The position numbers and the translations under genes were made by a program. The notes under the pieces were generated by a model. The model was not told the DNA's origin. It did no database searches and saw nothing but the letters and a program-made list of their open reading frames with translations. This document shows, piece after piece, positions 38,138-50,587 of a DNA stretch of 64,000 nucleotides. How positions within the stretch are numbered: the first letter of the stretch is position 1; every line of letters begins with the position of its first letter. The stretch comes from Pseudomonas oryzae. Its GTDB lineage: Bacteria; Pseudomonadota; Gammaproteobacteria; Pseudomonadales; Pseudomonadaceae. Location of the stretch: NCBI RefSeq assembly GCF_900104805.1, contig NZ_LT629751.1:3676001-3740000 (forward strand), given 5' to 3'.

Positions 38138-39493
38138 ATGGCTACCAAGCTGGACCGGCTGAGCAACTGGCTCAAGGAACGCAAGATCATCGAGGTGGAG
38201 TGCCTGGTCACCGACCTCAACGGCATCGCCCGCGGCAAGATCGCTCCGACCAGCAAGTTCCTCGCCGAGCGTGGCATGCGCCTGCCCGAGAGCGTGCTGC
38301 TGCAGAGCGTCACCGGCGACTATGTCGAGGACGAGATCTACTACGAGCTGCTCGACCCGGCCGACATCGACATGTTCTGCCGCCCCGACGAGAACGCGGT
38401 GTTCCCGGTGCCGTGGGCGGCCGAGCCGACCGCCATGGTCATCCACGACAGCTACGACAAGGTCGGCAATCCCACCGACCTGTCGCCGCGCAACGTGCTC
38501 AAGCACGTGCTGGGGCTGTACGCCGAGCGCGGCTGGAAGCCGATAGTCGCGCCGGAGATGGAGTTCTACCTGACCCAGCGCTGCGACGACCCCGACTACC
38601 CGCTGCTGCCGCCGGTGGGCCGCTCCGGGCGCCAGGAAACCGGCCGGCAGTCGTTCTCGATCGACGCCGCCAACGAGTTCGACCCGCTGTTCGAGGACAT
38701 GTACGCCTGGTGCGAGGCGCAGGGCCTGGATCTGGACACCCTGATCCACGAGGAAGGCACCGCGCAGATGGAGATCAACTTCCGCCACGGCGACGCCCTG
38801 CAGCTGGCCGACCAGATCTTCGTGTTCAAGCGCACCCTGCGCGAGGCGGCGTTCAAGCACGGCGTCACCGCCACCTTCATGGCCAAGCCGATGACCGGCG
38901 AGCCGGGCAGCGCCATGCACGTGCACCAGAGCGTGGTCGACGGCAACGGCCGCAACGTGTTCTCCAGCGAGGACGGCAGCATGAGCGAGCTGTTCCTCAA
39001 CCACATCGCCGGCCTGCAGAAGCTGATTCCCGAGGCGCTGCCGCTGTTCGCGCCCAACGTCAACTCGTTCCGCCGCTTCCTGCCCGACACCTCGGCGCCG
39101 GTCAACGTCGAGTGGGGCGAGGAGAACCGCACCGTCGGCCTGCGCGTGCCGGACGCCAACCCGCAGAACCGCCGGGTGGAAAACCGCCTGCCGGGCGCCG
39201 ACGCCAACCCCTACCTGGCCATCGCCGCCAGCCTGCTGTGCGGCTACGTCGGCATGGTCGAGGGCCTGCACCCGTCGCCGCCGGTCAAGGGCCGCGCCTA
39301 CCAGCGGCGCAACCTGCGCCTGCCGCTGAATCTCGAGGCGGCGCTGGAGGCCATGGAACAGTCGAAGACCCTCGAGCGCTATCTGGGCCGACGCTTCTGC
39401 CGCGGCTACGTGGCGGTCAAGCGGGTCGAGAACGAAAACTTCAAGCGGGTGATCAGCTCCTGGGAGCGTGAATTCCTGCTGCTCTCGGTGTAA
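38138..39493 (+). CDS. spuB: Glutamate-polyamine ligase, second paralogue
   Basis: A second glutamine-synthetase-like gamma-glutamylpolyamine ligase of 451 residues. It shares with SpuI the beta-grasp (VECLVTDLNGIARGKI) and catalytic motifs APEMEFYLTQ, GEPGSAMHVHQSVVDGNGRNVF, and ENRTVGLRVPDANPQNRRVENRLPGADANPY. P. aeruginosa has several such enzymes with different polyamine preferences; preference here is not readable. It starts 47 bp after spuA at the ATG at 38138. Confidence 0.95.
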   Translation: MATKLDRLSNWLKERKIIEVECLVTDLNGIARGKIAPTSKFLAERGMRLPESVLLQSVTGDYVEDEIYYELLDPADIDMFCRPDENAVFPVPWAAEPTAMVIHDSYDKVGNPTDLSPRNVLKHVLGLYAERGWKPIVAPEMEFYLTQRCDDPDYPLLPPVGRSGRQETGRQSFSIDAANEFDPLFEDMYAWCEAQGLDLDTLIHEEGTAQMEINFRHGDALQLADQIFVFKRTLREAAFKHGVTATFMAKPMTGEPGSAMHVHQSVVDGNGRNVFSSEDGSMSELFLNHIAGLQKLIPEALPLFAPNVNSFRRFLPDTSAPVNVEWGEENRTVGLRVPDANPQNRRVENRLPGADANPYLAIAASLLCGYVGMVEGLHPSPPVKGRAYQRRNLRLPLNLEAALEAMEQSKTLERYLGRRFCRGYVAVKRVENENFKRVISSWEREFLLLSV

Positions 39494-39538
39494 ATACCGT
39501 CACCCAGCCACCGCCTCCGACAGGGGAGAACTCCAAGA

Positions 39539-40897
39539 ATGTCCCAGCAACGCACCACCGCCCAATGGCAAGCGCTCAGCCGCGAGCACCTGCTCGCCCC
39601 GTTCAGCGACTACAAGCAGCTCGCGGCCAAGGGCGCCCGCATCGTCACCAAGGCCGACGGCATCTATCTGTGGGATAGCGAGGGCAACAAGATCCTCGAC
39701 GGCATGGCCGGCCTGTGGTGCGTCAACGTCGGCTACGGCCGTCGCGAGCTGGCCGATGCCGCCCAGCGGCAGATGCTCGAGCTGCCCTACTACAACCTGT
39801 TCTTCCAGACCGCTCACCCGCCGGCGATCGAGCTGGCCAAGGCGATCGCCGAGATCGCCCCGCAAGGCATGAACCACGTGTTCTTCACCGGCTCGGGCTC
39901 GGAGTCCAACGACACCGTGCTGCGCCTGGTGCGCCACTACTGGGCGATCAAGGGGATGCCTGCGAAGAAGGTGATCATCGGCCGCATCAACGGCTATCAC
40001 GGCTCCACCGTGGCCGGCGCCAGCCTCGGCGGCATGAAGGCCATGCACGAGCAGGGCGACCTGCCGATCCCCGGCATCACCCATATCGCCCAGCCCTACT
40101 GGTACGGCGAGAGCGGCGCGATGGGCCAGGAGGAGTTCGGCGAGTGGGCCGCCAACGAACTGGAGAAGAAGATCCTCGAGGTCGGCGAGGACAACGTCGC
40201 CGCCTTCATCGCCGAGCCGATCCAGGGCGCCGGCGGGGTGATCATCCCGCCCGCGAGCTACTGGCCGCGGGTGCGCAGGATCCTCGCCAAGTACGACATC
40301 CTGTTCATCGCCGACGAGGTGATCTGCGGCTTCGGCCGTACCGGCGAGTGGTTCGGCAGCCACTACTACGACCTCGCTCCGGACCTGATGCCGATCGCCA
40401 AGGGCCTGACCAGCGGCTACCTGCCGATGGGCGGGGTGATCGTGCGCGACGAGGTGGCGCAGACCCTGGCCGAGGGCGGCGAGTTCTACCACGGCTACAC
40501 CTACTCCGGGCATCCGGTGGCGGCCGCCGTGGCCCTGGAGAACATCCGTATCCTGCGCGAGGAACGGATCGTCGAACGGGTCAAGCAGGAAACGGCACCC
40601 TATTTGCAGAAACGCTGGCAGGAGCTGGCCGACCATCCGCTGGTGGGCGAAGCCCGCGGCCTGGGCATGCTCGGCGCGCTGGAGCTGGTCAAGAACAAGA
40701 AGACCCGCGCCCGTTTCGAGGGCGGCATCGGCATGCGCTGCCGCGAGCACTGCTTCCGCAACGGCCTGATCATGCGCGCGGTGGGCGACACCATGATCAT
40801 CTCGCCGCCGCTGGTGATCACCCCGGAACAGATCGACGAGCTGATCACCCTGGCACGAAAGTGCCTGGATGCGACCGCTGCCGAAGTTCTTGGCTAA
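39539..40897 (+). CDS. spuC: Putrescine/polyamine--pyruvate aminotransferase
   Basis: SpuC is a class-III PLP aminotransferase that moves an amino group from putrescine or related diamines to pyruvate. The 452-residue protein has [22 protein letters not shown], the aspartate motif [14 protein letters not shown] and the PLP lysine in [24 protein letters not shown] gives the ribosome site. It lies between the ligase gene spuB and the transporter genes, in the P. aeruginosa order. Confidence 0.96.
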   Translation: MSQQRTTAQWQALSREHLLAPFSDYKQLAAKGARIVTKADGIYLWDSEGNKILDGMAGLWCVNVGYGRRELADAAQRQMLELPYYNLFFQTAHPPAIELAKAIAEIAPQGMNHVFFTGSGSESNDTVLRLVRHYWAIKGMPAKKVIIGRINGYHGSTVAGASLGGMKAMHEQGDLPIPGITHIAQPYWYGESGAMGQEEFGEWAANELEKKILEVGEDNVAAFIAEPIQGAGGVIIPPASYWPRVRRILAKYDILFIADEVICGFGRTGEWFGSHYYDLAPDLMPIAKGLTSGYLPMGGVIVRDEVAQTLAEGGEFYHGYTYSGHPVAAAVALENIRILREERIVERVKQETAPYLQKRWQELADHPLVGEARGLGMLGALELVKNKKTRARFEGGIGMRCREHCFRNGLIMRAVGDTMIISPPLVITPEQIDELITLARKCLDATAAEVLG

Positions 40898-41017
40898 GTC
40901 GGGCGTTGAGCGCCGCCGCAGTCCTTGCCAGACTTGGCAGCACGTTGCCCAGGCCAGCGGTGCGGAAGGCGACGGCGCTCCAGGAACCCAACAGCAATCA
41001 TCAGGAAGCACAACTTC

Positions 41018-43364
<2,347 letters not shown>

Positions 43365-43423
43365 CAGATACCCACTAAACCGACCCGGCCTCCGGCCGGA
43401 ACAACCAGATCAGGGAGCAGTAA

Positions 43424-44575
43424 ATGGCAATAACCTCCAGTGCCTACAAGAAAGCCCTGACCGGCGTCCAGCAAGCCAAGGAAGTCCTGGTCAAGATCGA
43501 CAGGGTGACCAAGAAGTTTGACGAGACGGTGGCAGTCGACGACGTCTCGCTGACCATCCACAAGGGCGAGATCTTCGCCCTGCTGGGCGGCTCCGGTTCG
43601 GGCAAATCCACCCTGCTGCGCATGCTCGCCGGTTTCGAGCGGCCCACCGAGGGGCGCATCTACGTGGATGGCCAGGACATCACCGACCTGCCGCCCTACG
43701 AGCGGCCGATCAACATGATGTTCCAGTCCTACGCGCTGTTCCCGCACATGAGCGTGGAGCAGAACATCGCCTTCGGCCTCAAGCAGGACGGCCTGGCCAA
43801 GGCGGAGATCGACGCGCGGGTGGCCGAGATGCTCAAGCTCGTGCACATGACCCAGTACGCCAAGCGCAAGCCGCACCAGCTCTCCGGCGGCCAGCGCCAG
43901 CGCGTGGCCCTGGCCCGCTCGCTGGCCAAGCGCCCCAAGCTGCTGCTGCTCGACGAGCCGATGGGCGCGCTGGACAAGAAGCTGCGCTCGCAGATGCAGC
44001 TGGAGCTGGTGGAGATCATCGAGCGGGTCGGCGTGACCTGCGTGATGGTCACCCACGACCAGGAAGAGGCGATGACCATGGCCCAGCGCATCGCCATCAT
44101 GAACCTCGGCTGGATCGCCCAGGTCGGCTCGCCGACCGACATCTACGAGACCCCGGCCAGCCGCCTGGTCTGCGAGTTCATCGGCAGCGTCAACCTGTTC
44201 GACGGCGAACTGGTGGAAGACCTGCCCGATCGCGCGGTGATCGCCTGCCCGCAGCTGGAGCGGCCGATCTACGTCGGCCACGGCATCTCCACCCGCGCCG
44301 AGGACAAGCGCATCACCTACGCCCTGCGTCCGGAGAAGGTGCTGCTCAGCACGCAGAAGCCGGAGGTCGAGCACGAGGACTTCAACTGGTCGGTCGGCAA
44401 GGTGCAGGACATCGCCTACCTCGGCGGCCATTCGGTGTACCACGTCGAACTGCCTTCGGGGATGATCGTGCAGGCGTTCATGGCCAACTCCGAGCGCCAC
44501 GTGAAGCGCCCGAGCTGGGACGATCAGGTCTACCTGCACTGGGTCGACGACAGCGGCGTGGTGCTGCAGTCATGA
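43424..44575 (+). CDS. spuF: Polyamine ABC transporter ATP-binding protein SpuF
   Basis: SpuF (PotG-like) drives polyamine import through SpuG and SpuH. The 383-residue protein has Walker A GGSGSGKST, Q-loop MMFQSYALFPHMS, signature LSGGQRQRVAL, Walker B LLLLDEPMGALD, and a C-terminal regulatory TOBE-like domain (ITYALRPEKVLLS). A GGGAG precedes the ATG at 43424, with a nearby GGAACAACC motif. The stop overlaps the spuG start (ATGA). Confidence 0.96.
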   Translation: MAITSSAYKKALTGVQQAKEVLVKIDRVTKKFDETVAVDDVSLTIHKGEIFALLGGSGSGKSTLLRMLAGFERPTEGRIYVDGQDITDLPPYERPINMMFQSYALFPHMSVEQNIAFGLKQDGLAKAEIDARVAEMLKLVHMTQYAKRKPHQLSGGQRQRVALARSLAKRPKLLLLDEPMGALDKKLRSQMQLELVEIIERVGVTCVMVTHDQEEAMTMAQRIAIMNLGWIAQVGSPTDIYETPASRLVCEFIGSVNLFDGELVEDLPDRAVIACPQLERPIYVGHGISTRAEDKRITYALRPEKVLLSTQKPEVEHEDFNWSVGKVQDIAYLGGHSVYHVELPSGMIVQAFMANSERHVKRPSWDDQVYLHWVDDSGVVLQS

Positions 44576-45543
44576 ATGCATCCGTCTCCGAAGCTAGCTT
44601 CCAGACCCCCACTAGTCGACCGCAGGGTGGTGCGGCCATCATGAAACCTCTCAAGCGACTGCTGCCTTCCGGCCGGCAGCTGGTCATCGGCGTGCCGTTC
44701 TTCTGGCTGCTGCTGTTCTTCCTGCTGCCCTTCGCCATCGTGGTGAAGATCAGCTTCGCCGAAGTCGACGTGGCCATCCCGCCGTACACCGAGATCGTCA
44801 CCTGGGCGGACAACCAGCTCAGCGTGCTGCTCAACCTCGGCAACTACGTGTTCCTCAGCGAGGACGAGCTGTACCTGTCCGCCTACCTCGGCTCGCTGAA
44901 GATCGCCACCATCAGCACCCTGCTGTGCCTGCTGATCGGCTACCCGATGGCCTACGCCATCAGCCGCGCCAGCAAGGAGATGCAGACCGTCTGGCTGCTG
45001 CTGGTGATGATGCCGACCTGGACCGCGATCCTCATCCGCGTCTACGCCTGGATGGGCATCCTCAGCAACAACGGCCTGCTCAACAGCGTGCTGCTGGGGC
45101 TCGGCCTGATCGACGCGCCGCTGCAGATCCTCAACACCGACCTCGCGGTGTACATCGGCATCGTCTACGCCTACCTGCCGTTCATGGTGCTGCCGCTGTA
45201 CGCCAACCTGGTCAAGCACGACCCCACCCTGCTGGAGGCCGCCGCCGACCTCGGCTGCCGGCACCTGTCCAGCTTCTGGAAGATCACCGTGCCGCTGTCG
45301 AAGAACGGCATCATCGCCGGCTGCATGCTGGTGTTCATCCCGGTGGTCGGCGAGTTCGTCATCCCCGAGCTGCTCGGCGGTCCGGAGACCCTGATGATCG
45401 GCAAGGTGCTGTGGCAGGAGTTCTTCAACAACCGCGACTGGCCGGTGGCCGCGGCGCTGGCGGTGGTGATGCTGGCGATCCTGCTGGTGCCGATCATCCT
45501 GTTCAACAAGAACCAGGCGAAGGAACTGGAGGGCAAGCTATGA
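44572..45543 (+). CDS. spuG: Polyamine ABC transporter permease SpuG
   Basis: SpuG (PotH-like) is one of two permeases. The 323-residue protein has about six membrane segments and the EAA loop EAAADLGCRHLSSFWKITVPLS that contacts SpuF. The ATG at 44572 overlaps the spuF stop; an internal ATG at 44641 would remove a poorly conserved 23-residue leader and is an alternative start. It overlaps spuH by 4 bp. Confidence 0.95.
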   Translation: MNASVSEASFQTPTSRPQGGAAIMKPLKRLLPSGRQLVIGVPFFWLLLFFLLPFAIVVKISFAEVDVAIPPYTEIVTWADNQLSVLLNLGNYVFLSEDELYLSAYLGSLKIATISTLLCLLIGYPMAYAISRASKEMQTVWLLLVMMPTWTAILIRVYAWMGILSNNGLLNSVLLGLGLIDAPLQILNTDLAVYIGIVYAYLPFMVLPLYANLVKHDPTLLEAAADLGCRHLSSFWKITVPLSKNGIIAGCMLVFIPVVGEFVIPELLGGPETLMIGKVLWQEFFNNRDWPVAAALAVVMLAILLVPIILFNKNQAKELEGKL

Positions 45544-46385
45544 AGCGCTTCAGCTTTTCCAACTTCATGCTGATCGCCGGCATGGCGTTCATCTACCTGC
45601 CGATGCTGATCCTGGTGATCTACTCGTTCAACGCCTCGCGGCTGGTGACGGTATGGGGCGGCTGGTCGCTGCACTGGTATCTCGGCCTGCTCGACAACGC
45701 GCAGCTGATGAGCTCGGTGGGCCGCTCGCTGGAGATCGCCTTCTACACCGCGATCGCCGCCACCGCGCTGGGCACGCTGGCCGCCTTCGTGCTCACCCGC
45801 ATCCCGCGTTTCCGCGGCCGCACCCTGTTCGGCGGCATGGTCACCGCGCCGCTGGTGATGCCCGAGGTGATCACCGGTCTGTCGCTGCTGCTGCTGTTCG
45901 TGGCCATGGCCCAGCTGATCGGCTGGCCGGCCGAACGCGGCCTGCTGACCATCTGGATCGCCCACACCACCTTCTGCACCGCCTACGTGGCGATCGTGGT
46001 GTCGGCGCGCCTGCGCGAGCTGGACCTGTCGATCGAGGAAGCGGCCATGGACCTCGGCGCGCGGCCGTGGAAGGTGTTCTTCCTGATCACCATCCCGATG
46101 ATCGCGCCGTCGCTGGCGGCCGGCGCCATGATGTCCTTCGCCCTGTCGCTGGACGACCTGGTGCTGGCCAGCTTCGTCGCCGGTCCCGGCGCCACCACCC
46201 TGCCGATGGAGATCTTCTCCGCGGTGCGCCTGGGGGTGAAGCCGGAGATCAACGCGGTGGCCAGCCTGATCCTGCTGGTGGTGTCGCTGTTCACCTTCTG
46301 CGCCTGGTACTTCAGCCGCCGCGCCGAGGAGCACCGCAAGCGCGCCATGCTCCAGGCCATGGAGGAAACCGCCAAGGGCGCCTGA
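45540..46385 (+). CDS. spuH: Polyamine ABC transporter permease SpuH
   Basis: SpuH (PotI-like) is the second permease, 281 residues with about six membrane segments. The EAA loop is EEAAMDLGARPWKVFFLITIPMI. It is the last gene of the transport operon; a palindromic terminator follows 24 bases after the stop. With SpuD/E, F and G the importer is complete. Confidence 0.96.
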   Translation: MKRFSFSNFMLIAGMAFIYLPMLILVIYSFNASRLVTVWGGWSLHWYLGLLDNAQLMSSVGRSLEIAFYTAIAATALGTLAAFVLTRIPRFRGRTLFGGMVTAPLVMPEVITGLSLLLLFVAMAQLIGWPAERGLLTIWIAHTTFCTAYVAIVVSARLRELDLSIEEAAMDLGARPWKVFFLITIPMIAPSLAAGAMMSFALSLDDLVLASFVAGPGATTLPMEIFSAVRLGVKPEINAVASLILLVVSLFTFCAWYFSRRAEEHRKRAMLQAMEETAKGA

Positions 46386-46409
46386 CGCGACCTGCGCCGT
46401 CGGTAATGC

Positions 46410-46439
46410 ACAAGGGCCACCCCGCGGGGTGGCCCTTGT
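46410..46439. terminator. 30-bp perfect palindrome after spuH
   Basis: ACAAGGGCCACCCCG and its complement form a stem between spuH and the convergent senC. Its 28-bp core is the same as in the palindrome at 19314-19353. It may end both transcripts, as its arms end TTGT on one strand and ACAA on the other. Confidence 0.7.
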
Positions 46440-46444
46440 CGTTT

Positions 46445-46469
46445 GCAGGGTGTGCATGGCGCACCCTGC
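46445..46469. repeat. Short palindrome of the GCAGGGTG...CACCCTGC type
   Basis: Arms GCAGGGTG (46445-46452) and CACCCTGC (46462-46469) enclose TGCATGGCG. The inner sequence follows the GTAGGGTGCGCATGGCGCACC arm found at 21243-21263, so both belong to one dispersed family. Confidence 0.6.
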
Positions 46470-46485
46470 CGGGATCGGCGCCGCG

Positions 46486-47118
46486 TCACTCCTGCTTGAG
46501 CACCCGCGGCAGCTGCGCCGCCAGCTTGGCCGGGTTGAGCGGGGCGCGGATGAAGCCGCGCTGGCGGCCGTCCGGACCGATCAGTGCCAGGTTGCCGCTG
46601 TGGTCGACGGTGTAGTGCTCCTTGCTGGTGTCGCCGGGGATGAAGGGAATGCTCACCGCGCTGGCCAGCGCCTGGATGTCCGCCAGCTCGCCGGTCAGTC
46701 CGGTGTAGCCGGCCTTGTAATAGCCGAGGTACTGCTTGAGCTGCGCCGGGGTGTCGCGCGCCGGATCGATGCTGACCATGGTCACCCGCAGGCGCGCCAG
46801 CGCCTCCGGCGGCAGCTGCTGCTGCACCTGGCGCAGCTCGGCGAGGGTGGTCGGGCAGATGTCCGGGCAGAAGGTGTAGCCGAAGAACAGCAGGGTCCAG
46901 TGGCCCTTGAGCTGATCGAGCGCCTGCGCCGCGCCGTTCTCGTCGGTCAGGCTCAGCGCCGGCAGGGCGCGGCTCTGCGGCAGGAGGATGATGCCGGCGT
47001 CGGCCAGCGCCAGCGGGTCGGCCTGCTGCGGCGCATTGAGCACCTTGCTGACGGTGAGGCCGAGCACCAGGGCGATGGCGGCGACGAGGAACAGGACGGT
47101 CTTGTGGATGCGGGTCAT
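46486..47118 (-). CDS. senC: SCO1/SenC copper chaperone for cytochrome oxidase
   Basis: SenC (Sco) delivers copper to the CuA centre of cytochrome oxidase subunit II. The 210-residue protein has one N-terminal membrane anchor ([19 protein letters not shown]), a thioredoxin-like domain with the CxxxC copper site ([14 protein letters not shown]), and the conserved His in [16 protein letters not shown]. Its ATG overlaps the ctaB stop by 4 bp, so it is the last gene of the oxidase cluster. Confidence 0.95.
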   Translation of the reverse strand: MTRIHKTVLFLVAAIALVLGLTVSKVLNAPQQADPLALADAGIILLPQSRALPALSLTDENGAAQALDQLKGHWTLLFFGYTFCPDICPTTLAELRQVQQQLPPEALARLRVTMVSIDPARDTPAQLKQYLGYYKAGYTGLTGELADIQALASAVSIPFIPGDTSKEHYTVDHSGNLALIGPDGRQRGFIRAPLNPAKLAAQLPRVLKQE

Positions 47119-48020
47119 GGACTCAGGTTCAGGACGAGGTAGTGATCGGCGAGCAGGGCGATGAACAGGGCGAACAGGTAGGTAATAGAGTACTTGAAGG
47201 TGTTCAGCGCGGCCTGCGGTCGGCTGTCACGGTACAACGCCCAGGCCCAGTCGAGGAAGCGCGCGCCGAGCAGCACGGCGCCGGCCAGGTACAGCGGCCC
47301 GCTCATGTGGATGACGAAGGGCAGCAGGCTGACGGCGAACAGGATCAGGGTGTAGAGCAGGATGTGCAGCTTGGTGTAGCGCTCGCCGTGGGTCACCGGC
47401 AGCATGGGGATCTCCGCCTTGGCGTAGTCGTCCTTGCGGTGGATGGCCAGCGCCCAGAAGTGCGGCGGCGTCCAGGCGAAGATGATCAGCACCAGCAGCA
47501 GCGCCTCGGCGTCCAGCTGGCCGGTCACCGCGGTCCAGCCGAGCATCGGCGGCGCCGCCCCGGCGATGCCGCCGATGACGATGTTCTGCGGTGTGGCGCG
47601 CTTGAGGAAGCCGGTGTAGATCACCGCGTAGCCGACCAGCGAGGCCAGGGTCAGCCAGGCCGTCAGCGGGTTGGTGAAGGCCAGCAGCAACAGCTGGCCG
47701 GCCAGCGCCAGGGCGCCGGCGAACAGCAGCGCCGCCCGCGGCGAGACGCGCCCGGCCACCAGCGGGCGCAGGCGGGTGCGCGCCATGATGGCGTCGATGC
47801 GGCGGTCGACCACGTGGTTGACCGCCGCCGCCGCGCCGGCGCACAGGGCGATGCCGAGGTTGCCGGCCAGCAGCACGGACAACGGCACCCAGCCGTCGCT
47901 GGCCAGCAGCATGCCGACCAGCGAGGTGATCAGCATCAGCACCACCACCTTGGGTTTGGTCAGCTCCAGATAGTCGTGCCAGACGGCTTGGGTCTGGCGC
48001 TCGTGTACCAGTGTGGTCAT
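47115..48020 (-). CDS. ctaB: Protohaem IX farnesyltransferase (haem O synthase)
   Basis: CtaB (CyoE) attaches a farnesyl group to haem B to make haem O. The 301-residue protein has seven to nine membrane segments and the UbiA-family motifs [21 protein letters not shown] and [26 protein letters not shown]. The ATG at 48020 has GGAG six bases upstream. Haem O is then oxidised to haem A by the upstream gene ctaA, whose stop is 20 bp away. Confidence 0.96.
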   Translation of the reverse strand: MTTLVHERQTQAVWHDYLELTKPKVVVLMLITSLVGMLLASDGWVPLSVLLAGNLGIALCAGAAAAVNHVVDRRIDAIMARTRLRPLVAGRVSPRAALLFAGALALAGQLLLLAFTNPLTAWLTLASLVGYAVIYTGFLKRATPQNIVIGGIAGAAPPMLGWTAVTGQLDAEALLLVLIIFAWTPPHFWALAIHRKDDYAKAEIPMLPVTHGERYTKLHILLYTLILFAVSLLPFVIHMSGPLYLAGAVLLGARFLDWAWALYRDSRPQAALNTFKYSITYLFALFIALLADHYLVLNLSP

Positions 48021-48040
48021 GGCCTTCTCCCCTCTTGTTG

Positions 48041-49096
48041 TCATGGTTCCCCGGCGGCCCGCAGGCGGGACAGCGCCTGGCTGTCGCGCAGCGGCAGACG
48101 CACCGCGCGCGGCGCCGCACGCAGGCGGTAGTTGACCAGCACCAGCACCAGCAGCAGCGCCGCCCCGCCCAGGTTATGCGCCACCGCCACGGCCAGCGGC
48201 AGGTGCAGCAGCACGTTGGAAATCCCCAGGCCGAGCTGCACACCGAGCGCCAGCAGCAGCAGGCCGGCCAGACGCGACAGGCCGGCGCGCCACAGCTGCC
48301 CGGCCAGGGTCAGCAGCAGCAGGCTGACCAGCAGGGCGCCGAGGCGATGGCTCATGTGGATGGCAGTGCGCGCTTCGCTGTCGAGCTGGCCGCCGAGGTA
48401 GTTGGGACCGATGTGCTGGGAGAGGTGGAAGCCGTTGGCGAAGTCCATCGCCGGCCACCACTGGCCATGGCAGGTCGGCAGATCGACGCAGGCCACCGCC
48501 GCGTAGTTGCTGCTCACCCAGCCGCCTAGGGCGATCTGCCCGACCACCGCGAGCAGCGCCAGCGCGGCGAGGGCGCGCAGCCGCGCCGGCACGGCCAGCG
48601 GCGGCAGCGCGGCGGACAGGCGCAGGGTCAGCAGGAACAGCAGGCCGAGGGTGGCGAAGCCGCCGAGCAGGTGGGCGGTGACCACCTGCGGCCACAGCTT
48701 GAGGGTCACCGTCCACATGCCGAAAGCCGCCTGCAGCAACACCAGCGCCAGCAGGGCCAGCGGCAGCCGGAGCGGCTGGCCGGCGTGCTGGCGCCAGCGC
48801 AGCGCGCGGATGGCGAGGGCCAGGATCAGCAGGCCGAGGCTGCCGGCGAAGTAGCGGTGGACCATCTCGTTCCAGCCCTTCTCCGCTTCCACCGGGGCCT
48901 CCGGGAAGTGCCGTTCGGCATGGGCGAGCTGTTCGGCGCTCTGCGGTACGCCGATGAAGCCGTAGCAACCCGGCCAGTCGGGGCAGCCGAGCCCGGCATG
49001 GGTCAGACGGGTATAGGCACCGAGCATCACCACCAGCAGCGCCAGCAGGGTGGCGGCCAGTGCCAGGCGGAAGCCCGGTCGTGCTGAGAAAGCCAT
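48041..49096 (-). CDS. ctaA: Haem A synthase (COX15/CtaA family)
   Basis: CtaA oxidises haem O to haem A for the aa3-type oxidase. The 351-residue protein has eight membrane segments; ligands lie in [42 protein letters not shown] and [13 protein letters not shown]. Two cysteines in the first loop (GCPDWPGC) are seen in this branch, as is CVDLPTCHG. The ATG at 49096 follows a GGGGGAG. The 157-bp gap upstream has no gene. Confidence 0.94.
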   Translation of the reverse strand: MAFSARPGFRLALAATLLALLVVMLGAYTRLTHAGLGCPDWPGCYGFIGVPQSAEQLAHAERHFPEAPVEAEKGWNEMVHRYFAGSLGLLILALAIRALRWRQHAGQPLRLPLALLALVLLQAAFGMWTVTLKLWPQVVTAHLLGGFATLGLLFLLTLRLSAALPPLAVPARLRALAALALLAVVGQIALGGWVSSNYAAVACVDLPTCHGQWWPAMDFANGFHLSQHIGPNYLGGQLDSEARTAIHMSHRLGALLVSLLLLTLAGQLWRAGLSRLAGLLLLALGVQLGLGISNVLLHLPLAVAVAHNLGGAALLLVLVLVNYRLRAAPRAVRLPLRDSQALSRLRAAGEP

Positions 49097-49253
49097 GGCA
49101 GTATCTCCCCCGGGATTGCTGCACAGCCGGTGATGGCGGCCGCGACTGGCCACCCACTGCGGTACCGACCCGGCGCTCCCCCGCCCGGCCTGTCCCTGTC
49201 TTGACTCTAGCAGGCGCGGGCCGAGCTGCCCGCCGCGTTGCGCGCGACCCTGC

Positions 49254-49841
49254 TCAACCGATCTGCGAGATCTTCAGCAGGTGACGCAGATCCTCGAGGA
49301 TCTGCTTGCCGTCGCTGCCGGGACCGTAGCGCAGCACCAGGTTGCCGTGCGGGTCGACGATCCACAGCTGCGCGCCCGTCTCCGGGTAGCGCTCGGCCTC
49401 CAGCGCCAGACGGCGCAACTGCGGATAGCCGGCGCGCAGCTCACCGGCGTAGTCGGCCGGCAGCGGCGCGCCATGGGCCAGCGCATGGCCGGCACGGCCC
49501 GCCTCGCGATTGAGGCCGATGTGGATCTGCCGCGCCAGGTAGACCAGCTGGCGACACTCCGCCGCACAGGCATCGGCGCTGGTCACCAGCAGCTGCCAGT
49601 GCGCCGGCTCGTCGCCGCCGGCCGCCCCCCAGTGACCGGCCACGCCGAGGTCGGCGGGGGTCTGTCCGGTGGCGATCAGCTCGCCGTGGTAGCTGCGCCC
49701 CTGCGGCACCCAGAACTGCCAGCGGTACATGGCGCTGGCCAGCAGCATCGGCCCGAGCACCACGGCGAGCAGGCCGAGCAGCTGCCAGCGGCCCCGACCG
49801 CGCCGCTGCGCCGGCCGTTCAAGCGTCAGAGCGGAACCCAT
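49254..49841 (-). CDS. Membrane protein of the cytochrome oxidase cluster, thioredoxin-like
   Basis: The 195-residue protein has one N-terminal membrane segment (LLGLLAVVLGPMLLASAMYRW) and a periplasmic domain. SADACAAECRQLVYLARQIH contains a CxxxC, and the end has LWIVDPHGNLVLRYG, which resembles Sco/thioredoxin-like copper proteins. It probably helps oxidase assembly but has no proven role. Its start overlaps the SURF1 gene end by 23 bp. A homologue occupies the same place in P. aeruginosa. Confidence 0.8.
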   Translation of the reverse strand: MGSALTLERPAQRRGRGRWQLLGLLAVVLGPMLLASAMYRWQFWVPQGRSYHGELIATGQTPADLGVAGHWGAAGGDEPAHWQLLVTSADACAAECRQLVYLARQIHIGLNREAGRAGHALAHGAPLPADYAGELRAGYPQLRRLALEAERYPETGAQLWIVDPHGNLVLRYGPGSDGKQILEDLRHLLKISQIG

Positions 49842-50577
49842 CGCGCACCTCCCGTGCCTGCTTCAGACCCAACCACAGATACAGACCGAGCAAGGTCGCC
49901 GCCAGGGCGAACCACTGCACGGCATAGCCCAGATGCTTCTCGGGGCCCATGTTCACCGCCGGCCAGTCGCCGACGTAGCTGACCGGCCCCGGTTGCAGGC
50001 GGAGTTCGTCGCCCAGGCCATCGCGGCGCAGCTCGCGCCACAACGCCGGCGCGTCCACCGCGTTGACCAGCCGCGGCCAGCCCGCCGTGCTCCCGGCCTC
50101 GCCGAGCAGAAAGGCGGCGCCCGGCGGCCGGTACACCGTGGCCAGCAGGCTCAGCTCGCCCGCCGGGGTATCGAACGCCGGCGGCACGCGCCGGTCTGGC
50201 CAGGGCAGCCAGCCACGGTTGACCAGCACCCAGCGCCCGCTGGGCCGGTCGAGGAACGGCTGCAGCAGCTCGACGCCGACCCGCCCGCCGCGCTGGCGAT
50301 TGTCCAGCAGCAGGCTGTGCGCGGCGTCGAACGCGCCGACCAGGCGCACGCGGCGGAAGGCCGGATCGCCCATCTCCAGCTCGCGCAGGTCCAGCGCCGG
50401 CGCCTGGCTGCGCGCCGCCTGCTCGGCCAGCAGCAGGCGCTTCTCCACGGCGCGCTGCACTTGCCAGCTGCCGAGGCCGATCAGCAGCGGCAGCAGCGCC
50501 AGCACCAGCAGGCTCGGCAGCAGCCCCGGGCGGAAGCGCGGCGCCCGGGCTGTGCGCGTGCCGGCAAGGCTGGTCAT
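49819..50577 (-). CDS. SURF1-family cytochrome oxidase assembly protein
   Basis: SURF1 proteins help insert haem A into subunit I. The 252-residue protein has two membrane segments, one near the N-terminus (LLVLALLPLLIGLGSWQVQRA) and one at the C-terminus (YAVQWFALAATLLGLYLWLGL). The motifs GSWQVQRAVEK, VLVNRGWLPW, and EKHLGYAVQWF are diagnostic. In P. aeruginosa a small two-helix protein gene lies between coxC and SURF1; here only 10 bp separate them, so that gene is absent at this site. Confidence 0.92.
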   Translation of the reverse strand: MTSLAGTRTARAPRFRPGLLPSLLVLALLPLLIGLGSWQVQRAVEKRLLLAEQAARSQAPALDLRELEMGDPAFRRVRLVGAFDAAHSLLLDNRQRGGRVGVELLQPFLDRPSGRWVLVNRGWLPWPDRRVPPAFDTPAGELSLLATVYRPPGAAFLLGEAGSTAGWPRLVNAVDAPALWRELRRDGLGDELRLQPGPVSYVGDWPAVNMGPEKHLGYAVQWFALAATLLGLYLWLGLKQAREVRDGFRSDA

Positions 50578-50587
50578 CCGCGCCCCG

